Of a stretch of 64,000 bases of DNA, positions 23,491 to 35,801 are shown in pieces; position 1 is the stretch's first letter; every line of letters starts with the position of its first letter. The stretch covers positions 1 to 64,000 of the forward strand of contig JASANE010011941.1 of assembly GCA_030248225.1 (NCBI GenBank), in the 5' to 3' direction. This stretch comes from Trileptium ribeirensis. Taxonomy: Eukaryota > Nematoda > Enoplea > Enoplida > Thoracostomopsidae. The translations under genes were made by a program, and so were the position numbers. The notes below the pieces were generated by a model. The model did not search any database. It was given only the letters and a program-made list of their open reading frames with translations, and was not told the DNA's origin.

Positions 23491-25679
23491 CATACCATAC
23501 CGGGATATAAATAAAGAGTACGAAATCGATCAATGACTAAAAATAGTTGCATCAGTCTCGGTAAGGTGAAATCTACCTTAAGGGTCAGATTCCCTAAACC
23601 ATATTATTTCCGCTGAGGTACCGCTGTAGAACCATATAGCCTCGAAGAGGACGGACCATAGAGACATCAATTGAGAGCACAGTGATCATTGTCCTGTTGA
23701 TAGTATTTTCCAATGATAAAGACCCAAGAAGCTCTGACACGGCGTAATGACAATGCGGATTGTATTGCTCTTTTAGAAATACAAAATATAAATTCTTGAC
23801 TAATACTACAAGTTCACGGTGTTAGCCCCGAGACAAATAGCTTCCGCGGAAACAGGTTCCAAAATATGATTATTTACAAGCAATTCATTTAGCTCTAAAA
23901 TGTTTCTGTGTCTAAATTATAAGACATAACTAAGATATATATTGCCAGTGTTTATATCTTAGGCGAGGCATATGGGCCAACGTATATAATTCGTTTATAT
24001 TTTAACCACATAATGCTTTAAAATGTTAATACATCTGGTATTAAAGATATAAACTGTTCTAGACACACAACTTTTAACTTCATATTTCTAAAAATCTTTG
24101 GGGATCAAAAAATTGTTTTTCACACTTATCGCGCTTGATATGCTGTTTAGAGCCTTTAGTGAATAAATAAATAGGTAGCTAGGGTGCAATAGTGACTATA
24201 TGAACAGTATTGGGAACCTCAAGTACTATTTTATGTTTCAAAGATTGATCAAAAAACCTACTGGGGGTTCAAAATCTTCTTTTCCATAATAATAAACAGG
24301 TACAGATATTACCCTTGGTCCAACCTAGATACCACACTGTTGATTTATATTAATATATCTACACCTATGTGACTATTTCAAATGGCAACTTACTTAGGCG
24401 CTAGAATACGTCATAACCGCTCAATATAAAATTATTTAGAATGCTATTGTTATTATTTGAATATACTCCACGTACTTTTAAAGCTGTGCTCCAATTTTTC
24501 TTGCTAACGTATTGCTTCTTCGGAGCTGATGTTTCTTATACATAGAGTTCCATGTTGATTATAATAGTCGGTAAGCGAGACCACAGTACTTTTATGTTGC
24601 TCGAAACGGATGATAATATGGTATGACAGGCCATCATACTTAGCAGCATACGTTCACGTGCAGAAATTATAGCCCGCGGGTACCTGCGCAGATCAAAATG
24701 CTGTCCGTCGCCACTAGGGCAGTACCCGGGGGCTCAATACGTTTTTCTCAGACCAGCGAGGCCCGCTAGTTATTGAATCCTTAATGGCTCAACATATTTA
24801 TCGCTTTGCGTTTTAAAGCCATTCTCATCCTGTTAACTTTTTCATAGCGTAGTCTTCGACAGCGATCTCTCGCTGCTCGTAAAGGGAGCCTCCTAATGGT
24901 CTACAGTGCCCTCTAAAGAAAACTGCCTAGTGGCTTCTACAGTGCCTAGTAAAGGGAACCGTCTGGCTTCTTCAGTTGGACGCGGTTGGACCTACTGTTA
25001 ACAACGTGGCCTACGACCCACGCTAGTCGACACACGACTCACCGTCACCAACCAAACCTGGCGACCTATATGACTCACGAACGACCCAGCGACCCACCCT
25101 CCATTTCTGGTCGCAAAACAAAATATTCAACACCATGGGTGGTTATTCTTGCAAGTGGACCATTTCTCGGTACTCGGGGTTGTGCTATTTTGCGACTACA
25201 TTTCGACACCTGCGGGTATCCGCAGTATCAACATTTGAGCCCGTATCCGGCCCGGTCCGCGGGTACCCGTACCACGCACAGCTCTGGTTCACGGTGAAAA
25301 CCAAACTGCAAATAGTTGCAGAGTTTCCTCATACTATGTGCAATTGAGCAGCAACAACTTTTTAGCCCGGTATGTTCCTCGCATAACTCTTCTACTAGAC
25401 TGATAGATACACATTCGCAAATTTTTTTATTCAACACGTACTAGACGGTATAGTTCTGGACCTTCCTTTGTGTTCGCGCTGCTCCAAGGATTTTCTACCC
25501 GGATTTTCACAAAACCGACACAAAGTGAAGAATTTTTTATTGGACAACATACAGAATACTCTAGTCAAGAATTACAACTTCGTAGTTATTCATTTTTGAT
25601 ACAGCACGCCATTTCGAGCGACGAGCCGCATTTAATATATACGTCAATAAATGAAATTTTCAAATTTTGACAGCTTATG
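23491..25679. other. Intergenic DNA with GC-rich terminal-repeat-like blocks
   Basis: Blocks of CCCGCGGGTACC words lie at 24668-24735 and 25222-25275, about 0.5 kb apart, and could be two ends of one element. Between them are short internal repeats (GCCTAGTGGCTTCTACAGTG, about 24870-24970) and an ACGACCCACG-type simple repeat (about 25010-25105). No gene was recognised. Confidence 0.45.
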
Positions 25680-26160
25680 CTCGTTGACGTCGTATCATGG
25701 GTTTATAGGCTTATTTCACCGTTAAACACGATGGTTTAGTTGTTTCAAATCCGTATTGTGTATATCTTCAACCGTGCGAAATGTTGCAGGAAGTTAAATT
25801 GCTAAATTTTGGGACCAAAAAATGTTAAATTTCACCAATTTTTTATTATATTGTATGCAAAAGACTTCAATGGGTGTGCACGTTTTAGGGGTTGCTGAAT
25901 AGGACAAAATTGTATTTGTACGCTATACAATTATAGGACTAGCGCTACGGGCCTACGACATAAACACGAAACTGCAAATATAAATTTTTTTAAACTTTTA
26001 GTCTTTTTGGTCATTGGGGGAAGAAATAAAAAAACCTAAGTTTTTGATGTGCAATGAAAATGGCTGTAGCAGTGCCACTAATGGACAACCGGATAATTAT
26101 TATTACTTTAGGACTAAGACTTGTTTAAAGAGCTCGATTTGAAACCTCGCAATAGTCACA
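25680..26160 (+). repeat. Dispersed repeat family X, copy 1
   Basis: It aligns in order with 57940-58480: CCGTTAAACA...GGTTTAGTTGTTT, a GTTGCAGGAA block, AAATTTTGG-ACCAAAAA, TTAAACTTTTAGTCTTTTTGGTCATTGG, then a GTAGCAGTG-type block. Fragments also occur at about 10700-10790, 12095-12140 and 33165-33240. No ORF is shared by the copies. Confidence 0.7.
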
Positions 26161-28264
26161 GAGCATACATTGTCTGCACTTCGTCCGTTTGAACTCGCTG
26201 CGCGAGTAAATTGTTATCAACGTAGTTTGTTTCATTAATATTTTACCATGATGCTTAATAATGTTTTGCTTTTTTCACTAATATTATATACAATAATACT
26301 GTGCTGTTTATATTTTATAAATAAATCATAAACAATAATAACTGACTAAGTATCATTATACAAGTTAGCACATTGCATAACAGTGCTGATAACGTGGTAC
26401 CATAAAAAGTCCAAAGCTGGCTCTTATTTACCGACACCCACGGTATTTCCGGCAACCAAAAACTTTCTAATCACAAAGTATGGTAGTTGTTTAAATTCAT
26501 CGATAATCTTTATTCTTTGACATTCTAATATAATAGCTAAATTTCCAGCCTTGATCAATTAGCTAACGCTGAACTAGAACCATTTTACGATCATTATAAC
26601 AAATATATTATAACAGAAAAAAGAACTGTGTCTATTTTAAGGCACCGGCGCCTTTCAAGGTTCAATTGACGCTATTGTCTTGCAAAGAATCATTGTTCGC
26701 CGAATGTAAATAAATACAAAATTATCCAACATTCGTTTCGTACATCACTTTGCGAAGAATCAATGATGCAACAATTAATAATGATCACCAATTGTATTTC
26801 TATTCAAACATATGGCTGATAAATCTCATGCCACAGAATCTAGTCTTACATTAAAATCAAAGCTAGAATCGCTGACCGAAAATATGAACCCACTATATCA
26901 TATAAAATCGTAAAACTTTGACACTTTGCCAATATATTCGTTACAGCGTCTTCGTTTTCGAGGATATGTAATATTCCGAATATGCCGTAGCTCAAAAAAT
27001 AATGTAATCTCGTGTACCGCAAATATAGAAACTGGACTGGTGTTGAAAACGGTACTCTGCGACGTGGCATATTTAAAATATCCAACTACAAATGCAACCA
27101 AATTTCAACTTGGTTCCCCAAATTTTGGCAACAAGCTCGGCTTTCAATACTAAATTGCAGGTTTGTGGTATTTAGGGAACACCCTGCCGAACAATGCGGT
27201 TCTTGCCCTTAGCTGGTTTCGAGTTGTTGTCTGACAACTTCTCGTGGTCAGATTGCCACTTTTTGCGGAATTTTTGTTGACTATAAAAAAGGAAATGCAG
27301 TCCTTATAAAATGAAATAGCGTCCGCGAAAAATTAAGCTATAATAAAGTCGATAATTTTCTGCAAGTTAAACACCAAAAATGTTGACCCAAAAGAACACT
27401 ATCAAAAGAATCTTGTATTGCTTATATTTCAAATCCGTATGATATCATGCAAGATTGTGAAACAAAATGTCCTCACAATATAGTAAGCACGAAATGTTAA
27501 ACGTTTGCACGATGATCGGTTGGTAAAATGAGTCAAAATCGACCCCGTTTCGAATCCGCTTTCACGCTAGAATAGGCCCAAGCAGGGGCAAAATTTTTTA
27601 CATGGCAATATTGTATGGGTGGTAATTACGCCCAAGCATCTGCGCGTAATTTTTGCTTACCATAGCTACCAAATTTTCGGTGCTAGAGACATCGCTTAAG
27701 TGAGCGTTGCGTTTTCGAATAGGTTCACGGAACCCAAATACACGAAATATATTTGCCGTAAGTGCTCGCAGAATACGTGGCTGACGTTTTACTCTTTTTG
27801 TATATTTACTAATTATCATGTTTTACCACCCTCGAATAATAATAACCACCAGATTCGTGATCAGCACGTCGAGATGCATTACACCACGCAAAATAATAGC
27901 TTTACACTAATTTTTCATTTAAAAATGCTATATATATGACAACATGCTTAACGAATTAGTTAATTACTAATAAATTAACTAAATCAAATTTGTGAGCAAA
28001 ACTAAAGCTAGTAACTTGGAATGAAATAAAAAAAAACTGAATAACACACATTGGATCTTTCCGCGTTCTCAATCGGTCATAATAATATTTTATGAATAAT
28101 AATATTTAGACTCTTATGAAATAGTAGGCACCTGGCGACTAACACTCCGCCGCATTGTTTGCTGTGAACTCAATACAGTTATTTATTTTGCTTCTTTTAT
28201 AAAGTAAAGCCTAATGTTAGTGTTTCAAAACTATAACTAATATGTCCACATACATTCGAAATGT
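26161..28264. other. Intergenic DNA, nothing recognised
   Basis: I looked here on the - strand for later OATP exons, especially the conserved Trp-Trp segment after transmembrane helix 6, and found none. Short open frames at 26846-27212 overlap on both strands and have no domain. Confidence 0.4.
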
Positions 28265-28640
28265 ACTGCATCTATGCATAAAACTGGGCTCTCAAAATTG
28301 GGGGGTGCGCCCTGGCATTTTTCGGCTCCCCCCGGTTCGTGCCCCGGGCAAAATTTTGGGCTCCCCCGGTTCGTGCCCCGGGCAAAATTTTGGGCTCCCC
28401 CGGTTTGTTGCTGCTAGGCAAATTGTATCCAATGTATGTAAAATTTAATCAAAATTTGTACTAAAATTGCGTTATGAAGATAAAAATTTCGCAAAATTTG
28501 CTTCAAAATCACTTTTTCTCTCCAGTAAAATGCCCCTGGCAAAATCTGGCGCCCCCGATTCGGAACCAGGACCCCCCTGGTTCACCCCTTGGCAAAAATT
28601 TCAGCGAATGGAGAGACCAGAAAAATACATGTAAAAATTA
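28265..28640. repeat. Dispersed repeat family P, copy with a 38-bp internal tandem
   Basis: GC-rich modules (GGCAAAATTTTGGGCTCCCC with GGTTCGTGCCCCGG) are repeated at 28330-28405, then comes an AT-rich segment with CAAAATTTGCTTCAAAATC, and the copy ends AATTTCAGCGAATGGAGAG. The same order occurs at 1-320, inverted at 3250-3620, at 41880-42360 (inverted) and at 52640-53050. Confidence 0.8.
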
Positions 28641-29686
28641 TTTTTTCAACTATTTTGAAAGCAGAAACACTTCACAATGAAATAATAAAGCATAACCTAA
28701 AACTAGTGAAGCTCGCTTGCGGGCCAGAATTCGAGTGGCGAGAACAATCCCCCGAAGTCTGTTGTACAAAGCACACACAAACAACGCCTACACACAGTAC
28801 GCAGGTGCAGCATTATAAACCGTGAGTGATGAGTCATAGTTACGCCCGCCTCTTTTGATAGCCAACGTATGCAGTAGACAAAACACCATACAACGAGTAC
28901 AAAAACAATCAACTAACAATTTAATAATTCACTAAAACCCTAAATTGACCGTGAAAAGAACGTTAAAGAATTCAAACCGACACTTGAGAAAAATCTCATT
29001 TTTCATACCAAGTATGAAGCACCAGTGTGAAAAATGTTTGCCACACAATATTTTTAACACTCGCAATCAGCTTTTTGGCCCAGAAAACCCCATATCCCAC
29101 ACTAAAACCAACAATAAGCACACATTTAGGTGCATTTCCCACGACTTTTCACCAAATATGCAGTTTGGCGCTAACTATAAGCTTATAGACTCCAGATTGG
29201 GAAGTAGTTGAAAAACTTGTTATATATTATTAGAAAGCCCTGGTAAAGCTATATGTAATAGGCCTATTAGTTTGCGGATATCTCGTTTACTTATTGAGAA
29301 AAGTCGCAAAAACTGGAGGAGGTGCCCGAAAAATGGGCCAACATGACGTGATTTTGACCCCATAACTTTTCCCACGGGAAAAAAATTCAAAAATCGGGCT
29401 ACACCGAAATCGACCATTGCGGTTCGAATGAGCTCGCTTCGCTCTCTCATTCCACTCGAATTCACCAACAGATAAAACAATATTATTTAGAACACTACAG
29501 TGTTGATATGCGTCAGCCTAGGAGCATTATGTTGTCTTTATTAACTACATAGGCTTTTAGACAAACTACACTTACCTGCATCAATCACTGATTATGTAAT
29601 GCCCCAACAAGCTTGCAGAAAACTGCATTTGTGCTCACGTGCAGCTGTGGGAGTACTGTACATCTGCAAAAATAATCGCAGAATCC
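28641..29686. other. Intergenic DNA, nothing recognised
   Basis: No coding block was found. A GAGCTCGCTTCGCTCTCTC word at about 29427 belongs to a short scattered motif. Confidence 0.4.
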
Positions 29687-31716
29687 CAGGGATTAACCGG
29701 AATTCCGGTTCCGGCGAAAATCGTGTTCCGGTTGCGGTTCCGGCAAAGGGCAAAAACCATACCGGAACCGGAATTCCTGTTTAAAAATTTTGTTTGAAAT
29801 TTTCCACGTTTTTTGCTTTATCCTGTAATCCAAACATGTGTAATATATACTAGTAACACGTAAACGTGGGTGACGGAGGCATGGTGGTTAACAACGGCGT
29901 GAATAGTGCATACAGCTTATGGAATTTCTAACATTTTTGGTAACAGTTTAAAAGTAATACAGTAGAATGACAATACATCTATCAAGTTGTACCCATCAAT
30001 GAAATTTAGTCCAAATAGGCCGAGTCATTCAAAAGTTATAACACACTTAATAATTTTTCACTCCTTTTTAAGGAATTTGCTTAATTTTAAGAGAATTTAT
30101 AAAGGTAAGCAGATCACTCGTATACAGTCTTTTAGAAAACGTGAAGGTACATGTTATGTCAAAAAATGACCGAGATAGCACGAACGGTTGTCGAGATATG
30201 ATGAACTTAGGTTTCCCTAAGTCAATTTTAAGAGAATTTGCTTAATTTTTAAGGAAAGAGATGAAATACGTCAATCAGCTATATACAGCTGTTTAGAAAA
30301 CGTGAAAATACATTTTATGTAAAAAATCGCCGAAATAGCACGAACGGTTGTCGAGATGCGGTGAAAAAGCTGAAAAAATGGCAAAAATCCCTAAGTTTGA
30401 GCAACATTTGCTTAATTTTGAGTACAAAGCAATTTTCGTAGAAAAAAGTGCTCAATGAAAGGGCACTCCGCAAGAGAATATGCAACACGAAGAAAAAAAA
30501 TTTCTAAAATCGGCCCAGGCGTTCAACCTGCAGACCTGTCTGTGACAAACAAAAAAAAGTCACAGAGAAAATTGAAATTTTGCGTCTAGTATATTGATAT
30601 ATAAAAAGTTAAATGTACGCCTCCGGCTGCGACTCACCACCTTCAGTGGCTCGTCTTGCCTCCGTCAATTATACAATGATTAAGCTCCAATAAAACCACG
30701 CAAAATAAAAGATTAACTAACCAATTTGCCGTGTGGAACGTAAGTAGGGCACATAATTTGAGCAGGAATTTTTCATAATAACCTGCAGTAGTATGTTAAA
30801 TCAAAGCCAGGTCGATGCTTGTAGCAGCTATTTTACACATCCAGAAGTCTGTGGGATACGTTTGAATTAAACCGGTCCAACTCGGTAACAGAGTATGACT
30901 TACGCAGAAGGACTTAGGGTATGCTTGGCTAACATAAATTGCGTTAAGCACCCGTCAGTGCGCTTGTAAACTTGATAAATCAGTCTACATTGAAGTAAAC
31001 TAACGTTATCTGCAACGCAGCTAGAAACTGCTTTCTTGGCAATAAACTGTATTTATTGAAACTGTGCGAGCAGCATCACAGTGTGTCTCATTTATGTCAT
31101 TCTGATTAGAAAGCTTTCATCATTATGATCTAACTGACGGGCACTGTTTGTTCAACGCTAGCCTAAACAGTGTCTCTGACCACTGATCAGAACATTACCT
31201 TCTATCTATTATTTTCTCTTAGAATCATATAAACCAATAATTTTAAGTTTCCTACAGAAGAACATGCAACAAACGTATGTATAGTAAAGGGAGGCGACTG
31301 GAGACAGAGCGAAAGTGTGTATTCTACACTATAAGCTTTGTAAGCACATTCGATTTGACGCAGTATACGCAATGGTGTATACTTCTATAGTGGAAGACAT
31401 TTTTTGCTTTGAATGTCCAAAAACCCACATATTTGATCGATAAATAAACATTATTAGCTTCCTCAGTCTCTTTACAGTTTCAGAAAGGCAATAATACCGC
31501 CGCAATACATTAAGTTTAATGTAAAATTTATTTTTAATACATTTTAAATCCACTATACCTTAATTTCTTCCATCATCTGTTTTACTATATATAAATTTCG
31601 AAGACCAGGTTCCGGTTCCGGATCCGGTTTAAATGGACGGTTCCGGATCCGGTTTAAATGGACGGTTCCGGTTGCTGGTTCCGGTTCCGGTAAATTTCGG
31701 TTCCGGTTATTCCCTG
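29687..31716 (-). mobile_element. hAT-like non-autonomous DNA transposon (interrupted)
   Basis: The left end CAGGGATTAACCGGAA (29687) and right end CCGGTTATTCCCTG (31716) form a TIR of about 16 bp with one mismatch, followed inward on both sides by dense ACCGGAACC/GGTTCCGG subterminal repeats. Flanking 8-mers are CAGAATCC and CAGAATAG, six of eight identical, a plausible decayed 8-bp target duplication as made by hAT transposases. Other copies lie at 18755-19325 and 44216-44960. No transposase ORF was seen. A 797-bp insertion sits inside. Confidence 0.75.
29871..30667. mobile_element. TIR element nested in the hAT-like copy
   Basis: Comparison with the relative at 18755-19325 shows continuous homology up to about 29865, resuming at about 30690, so the intervening DNA is an insertion. 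It is bounded by inverted copies of TGACGGAGGCA (29871-29881 and 30657-30667). The inside contains a diverged direct duplication of about 200 bp (about 30060-30375) with AGCACGAACGGTTGTCGAGAT twice, and a hairpin TCTGTGAC/GTCACAGA at about 30538-30564. No target duplication was recognised. Confidence 0.6.
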
Positions 31717-31937
31717 CAGAATAGATATGCAGCTGCGGAAACACACTGAGTTCGTAAAAGCCTAAACTCGACAGCAAACAGTGTTACCTGATTTAGTATG
31801 CGTTATTAATAGCAGAATTACAATCCGGTATGAAATATTTTTTGCTCAGGAACGCACGTATGGTTTTAAGTATTTGCTACATAGACTGACTTTAATAGTC
31901 AATACCAGTTCGGACTAAGGGACTATAATTATTTAAC
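31717..31937. other. Short intergenic stretch, nothing recognised
   Basis: Unique AT-rich sequence between the hAT-like element and the minisatellite. Confidence 0.4.
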
Positions 31938-32275
31938 GTTATGTTTAAGTGTGTTTAGTCACTTAGAGTTATATATGCCTGGTTCTGTTAACTTACCGTT
32001 ATCTGTAATTTCAGTCACTTATACTTATGTGTAAGTGATGTTAATAGCTTACAATTTGGTGTATGTAATTTTAGTTACTTACAGTACGGTGTAAGTAACT
32101 GTAATAACTTACAGTTATGTGTATTTGATTTCGGATGCTACACTTGGGTGTAAGTTACTGTTGTTACTTACATTTAGGTGTAACAAGTCTTTGTTACTTC
32201 TAGCTATGTGTAAGTTATTTTAGTTATTTACAGTTAATCGTAAGTAACTCTTGTTACTTACACAACACTGTTGTG
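31938..32275. repeat. 30-bp minisatellite with self-complementary units, about 11 copies
   Basis: The word GTGTAAGT or a variant recurs at 32029, 32059, 32089, 32119, 32148, 32178, 32208 and 32238, a spacing of 29-30 bp, with older units before. Each unit joins TTACTTACA to TGTAAGTAA through 4-8 bases, so single units can form hairpins and neighbours can pair with each other. Units differ at several positions, so the array is old. Confidence 0.9.
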
Positions 32276-33417
32276 TACAAAAGTGTCGACTTTGTGTAGG
32301 CACCTCTCTGTGAATTCTGCATTACTCCGAGTGTGGTGAACAATTTCAGCTTCACCACTATTATAATAATAAAATCATTTTTCCAAGAGACTCATGGTTT
32401 CTGTTTCCTTGCTTGTTAAGAGCAATTATCCCTTAAAGTCAGCCTCATTTTCCCAAAAAGTGTAAGAAAAATACATCCACAGCGTGGAATGAACTACGGT
32501 CCCTTTAGAAACGCCACCATTTGCATCCCACAACACGCCCCAACACGGTAGACTAAACCTACGATGTTAATACTTCGTACACAGTTATGTTCAAAATGTC
32601 AGTGCTGCTATTTCTAATACTAAACACTGTATTTTACAGCCTGAAACCACATAATGTACGACAGCTCTAAGCAACTGAATATTTTAATATTATAGCGTAA
32701 CAAAAATCTGTTTGCTCAAATACTGCAATTTTCACATAAATGAGCATGGGATCCCCACAGATCACTTACATTTCGAAATGCTATGGACACTTCGGTTTAT
32801 AACACATACTTCGTAAATAGCGACATGTTGTACAAAAATATTTTTTTCGTCTGTGTCACGCGTAAATCATGGCTGCTACGACTTTTCGCAAATTTGTTAT
32901 TGGATGCGTAACACAATTACCCACTTTGCGTTTGAACTTTTCAAATGATTTTATGTTCAACGACATCCTGAACCAGGTGCATACGGCAAGCTCTAATAGG
33001 CTAATGTGCATCTTAAATATGTTGGTATTGTCATCTTAGCTTATAGTGGACTTGTCATTGCTCTTTGGACGCTGCAGCTGGCTAAAAATAATTAATCTTG
33101 GCTACAAAAATGGTGTAATTTTAATATGTTTCGAATAATTTAGTTGTACGTAAACGGCTATAACTGAACAATAGTTTTAGGGGTTGCTGAAAAAGAATAA
33201 AACAATAAATTGTGTTTTGATATGTTTGGCATTAATATAGTTTGACTGGGTGTGACCGCTGTACGCACTCAACCTGGATCGTTATATGTTCCAACGACTA
33301 AGGACATATTTACGTTCCAGCCTTTGTCACCAGCCAATACTAACCGGAATTTGCGGACAAAGTGAACGAACACGTTTTCACATAATATAATGTACTAATA
33401 ACTACGTTATAGCTTAC
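32276..33417. other. AT-rich DNA downstream of OATP exon 2, probably its intron 2
   Basis: A fragment of repeat family X lies at about 33165-33240 (TTTTAGGGGTTGCTGAA). No later OATP exon was found here. Confidence 0.5.
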
Positions 33418-33525
33418 CTGATTGTAAACCTTCGGGAATATCGTCCACAACGTATTGCTTGAGTGTCAAGGCACCGAGAAGGAATCCACACACAGGGCCG
33501 AATGCAGATGCCACATACATGAGTG
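33418..33525 (-). CDS. OATP/SLCO-type organic anion transporter, exon 2
   Basis: The 108-nt - strand exon lies between a TTAAG acceptor and CAG|GTAAGC donor. Its first two bases complete a split Ala codon, giving ...SSVYL-ALMYVASAFGPVCGFLLG, the end of the OATP signature YIDDxV-x(n)-YLxxxYxxxxFGPxxGFxLG and the next membrane helix. The reading then enters TLKQYVVDDIPEGLQS and ends in phase 1. The matched phase and uninterrupted family motif across the 2.3-kb intron firmly link it to the exon at 35802-37179. The next expected segment (conserved Trp-Trp, then helices 7-12 and a Cys-rich extracellular loop) was not found at lower coordinates. Confidence 0.93.
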
Positions 33526-35801
33526 CTTAACAACAAAGTCATATATATATGGCTTCTTCATTATTAGGAGTGGAAGAAACTAGCATTTTTAATCTTTTCA
33601 TTTTAACAGACAAAATCGAATTATTACTTGAGAAATTTTAGGCTAACTTGCATTTTATCTTCTACCACTTGTAAATTTTTTGTTTCCCCTGTAAACCCCA
33701 GTTTACACTAGATATCGACAATATTTTTCTAAAATTTTATTTCGAAGTCGAAAGTTCGAGTAAAAATAGTCAAAGATTTTATTTAGATTTGACCTTAGAT
33801 AACCCATAACTAGCATCCCAAAATTAATCTGTGTACTTTTTTCATGTATAAACAGGGGAAATTGAGATTACGCAGAGGTGAGCATTTCGACCCTGAAACG
33901 ACAACTGCTGCTATTGCATAATAAACGCTATTGTATGTATTTTATTCAGAGCAATATTCTGCCTTAATAACAATAAGATAGCGTGTGGGTTGACCCACAT
34001 GTACGGAGCGCAAAGTATATAAACCTCTAGAATGGGACAAAACAAAAAGCTGATCTTGTAGGATAGAATTTGAACATTAATTTATAGCAAGGTTTTAAAG
34101 TAATTAATTTTTATAAATAATGTATCTGCCGGTGTCGCATGATATTTTTCCCATATAAGGCATCGGATTTCTTCGGTGTTCTTGAAATGTATAGAATAGT
34201 ATATAAAAATACATGGGAGCTACAGCTGCCATACATTATCCAGTGGCTGTCCCCGACGTGATAATTAGGACCGACGTTTGGTACTTAGCTGCAATTGCGA
34301 TCTCGCGAAGGGTTTCATGAGACACTATGCAAAGTATATGGATATTGCAGGCGCATGAGCAGCGTTCATGTGTGCACAACTCAGCCAATCCCTATCGTTC
34401 AACTGAAGCGTTCAATCCCTATCGTTCAAATGAAGCGTTTCATGACAGACCATGCAAAGTAAATGAGACACTCAGTTAATAAGTTTCATGAGATGCAGTA
34501 AACCTACTGTATATGGATATTGCAGGCGCATGAGCAGCGTTCATGTGTGCACAACTCAGCCAATCCCTATCGTTCAACTGAAGCGTTCAATCCCTATCGT
34601 TCAAATGAAGCGTTTCATGAGAGACCATGCAAAGTAAATGAGACACTCAGTTAATAAGTTTCATGAGATGCAGTAAACCTACTGTATGTGGATATTGCAG
34701 GCGCATGAGCAGCGTTCATGTGTGCACAACTCAGCCAATCCCTAACGTTCAACTGATTTCTAAGGTTTTAGGACAAGCGAATGTTGCAAATGATTAACTA
34801 AAGTTCGTGGCAAAAACTTCTAGTTCAGTAGCTATATAATAATTATCTTAAAATAATATGACATAATATAAACGTTTAAAATTTGTTCTATAATTGGGAC
34901 CCCATTTTTGATCCTATCTCCTTATCAGGGAGTCTGTCAAAGTGTTGGTCAGCAAAATTGTAGATGTTTTCCAGGTGAACAGAAAAAATAATTTTTGATA
35001 TAATAAAGCCTGCGTTTTGAGATATATAGCTAAACACATTTTCCTCAGTCACAAAAAATCAGGGGTACCCTCTTTAAACGTGACCTACAGAACGTCATGG
35101 CTGGGTAGCTTAGATGAAACCGATGCGGTATCACGGGCCAGACTATGCTATCATATGCAAATATCAATATCCTCAATTGATAGGGTTATCGAGATATTTA
35201 AAAGAAACTGTAGGGACGAACGAACGGAGTAAAATTTATCAGTACGCATTAGAGGTGAGAGTAGGCCGAAATTTTTCGGCGCGGCCCGTATGTGCGACAT
35301 TTCGGAGCGGTTTGTTGTAGTCGGGTGTCGGTTGGACCGGGCAGGGCCGCGGGTTGAAATTCTCATCTGCAGCGGGTCGCAAATAAGCGTTTGCTCGCCT
35401 CGCTTGCTGCACAGCTATAAAGCTGTTGAACAATAACGCCTGAATATTTCCTGATTACTAGTAATATAATACTAGATTACTAATAATATAATAATTAAGT
35501 TCACCTCATTACGTGAGTGACAAGCGATCGGAAAAATATAATACTACCATGTTTTCTCTACGGTGTAACTAATCAAACAAAAAACTACACAACACTCACT
35601 GTCTACTTAACTCCTATAAGATATATAATGGTCTGAATATGATTTTAAATCAAATTTACACATAGTATTTTAAAGATTCCAGGAACGTAGTTTTAACACA
35701 CCAAAATTTCAAAAGATTGCGTTTAGTAATATTGTGACATTATCCACAAATAAAAACATTGTGGCGCTCACAGAATATACACTTGACATAAATAAACGTA
35801 C
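33526..35801. other. OATP intron between exons 1 and 2
   Basis: It contains a recent 175-bp tandem array (34313-34760) and a GC-rich block at 35268-35356 with GGCGCGGCCCG and GGGCCGCGGG words that looks like a transposon end. The remainder is AT-rich with no exon-like segment. Confidence 0.7.
34313..34760. repeat. 175-bp tandem repeat, about 2.5 copies
   Basis: GATATTGCAGGCGCATGAGC occurs at 34341, 34516 and 34691, exactly 175 bp apart. The first two full units differ at only about two positions, so the expansion is recent. Each unit contains an internal direct repeat of CAATCCCTATCGTTCAA. Confidence 0.95.

Noticed and set aside
35740..35800. OATP frame continuing past 35802 to a stop
   Set aside because: The 19 residues after YLG do not fit the family and begin exactly at a GTACGT donor; the exon at 33418-33525 restores the family motif.
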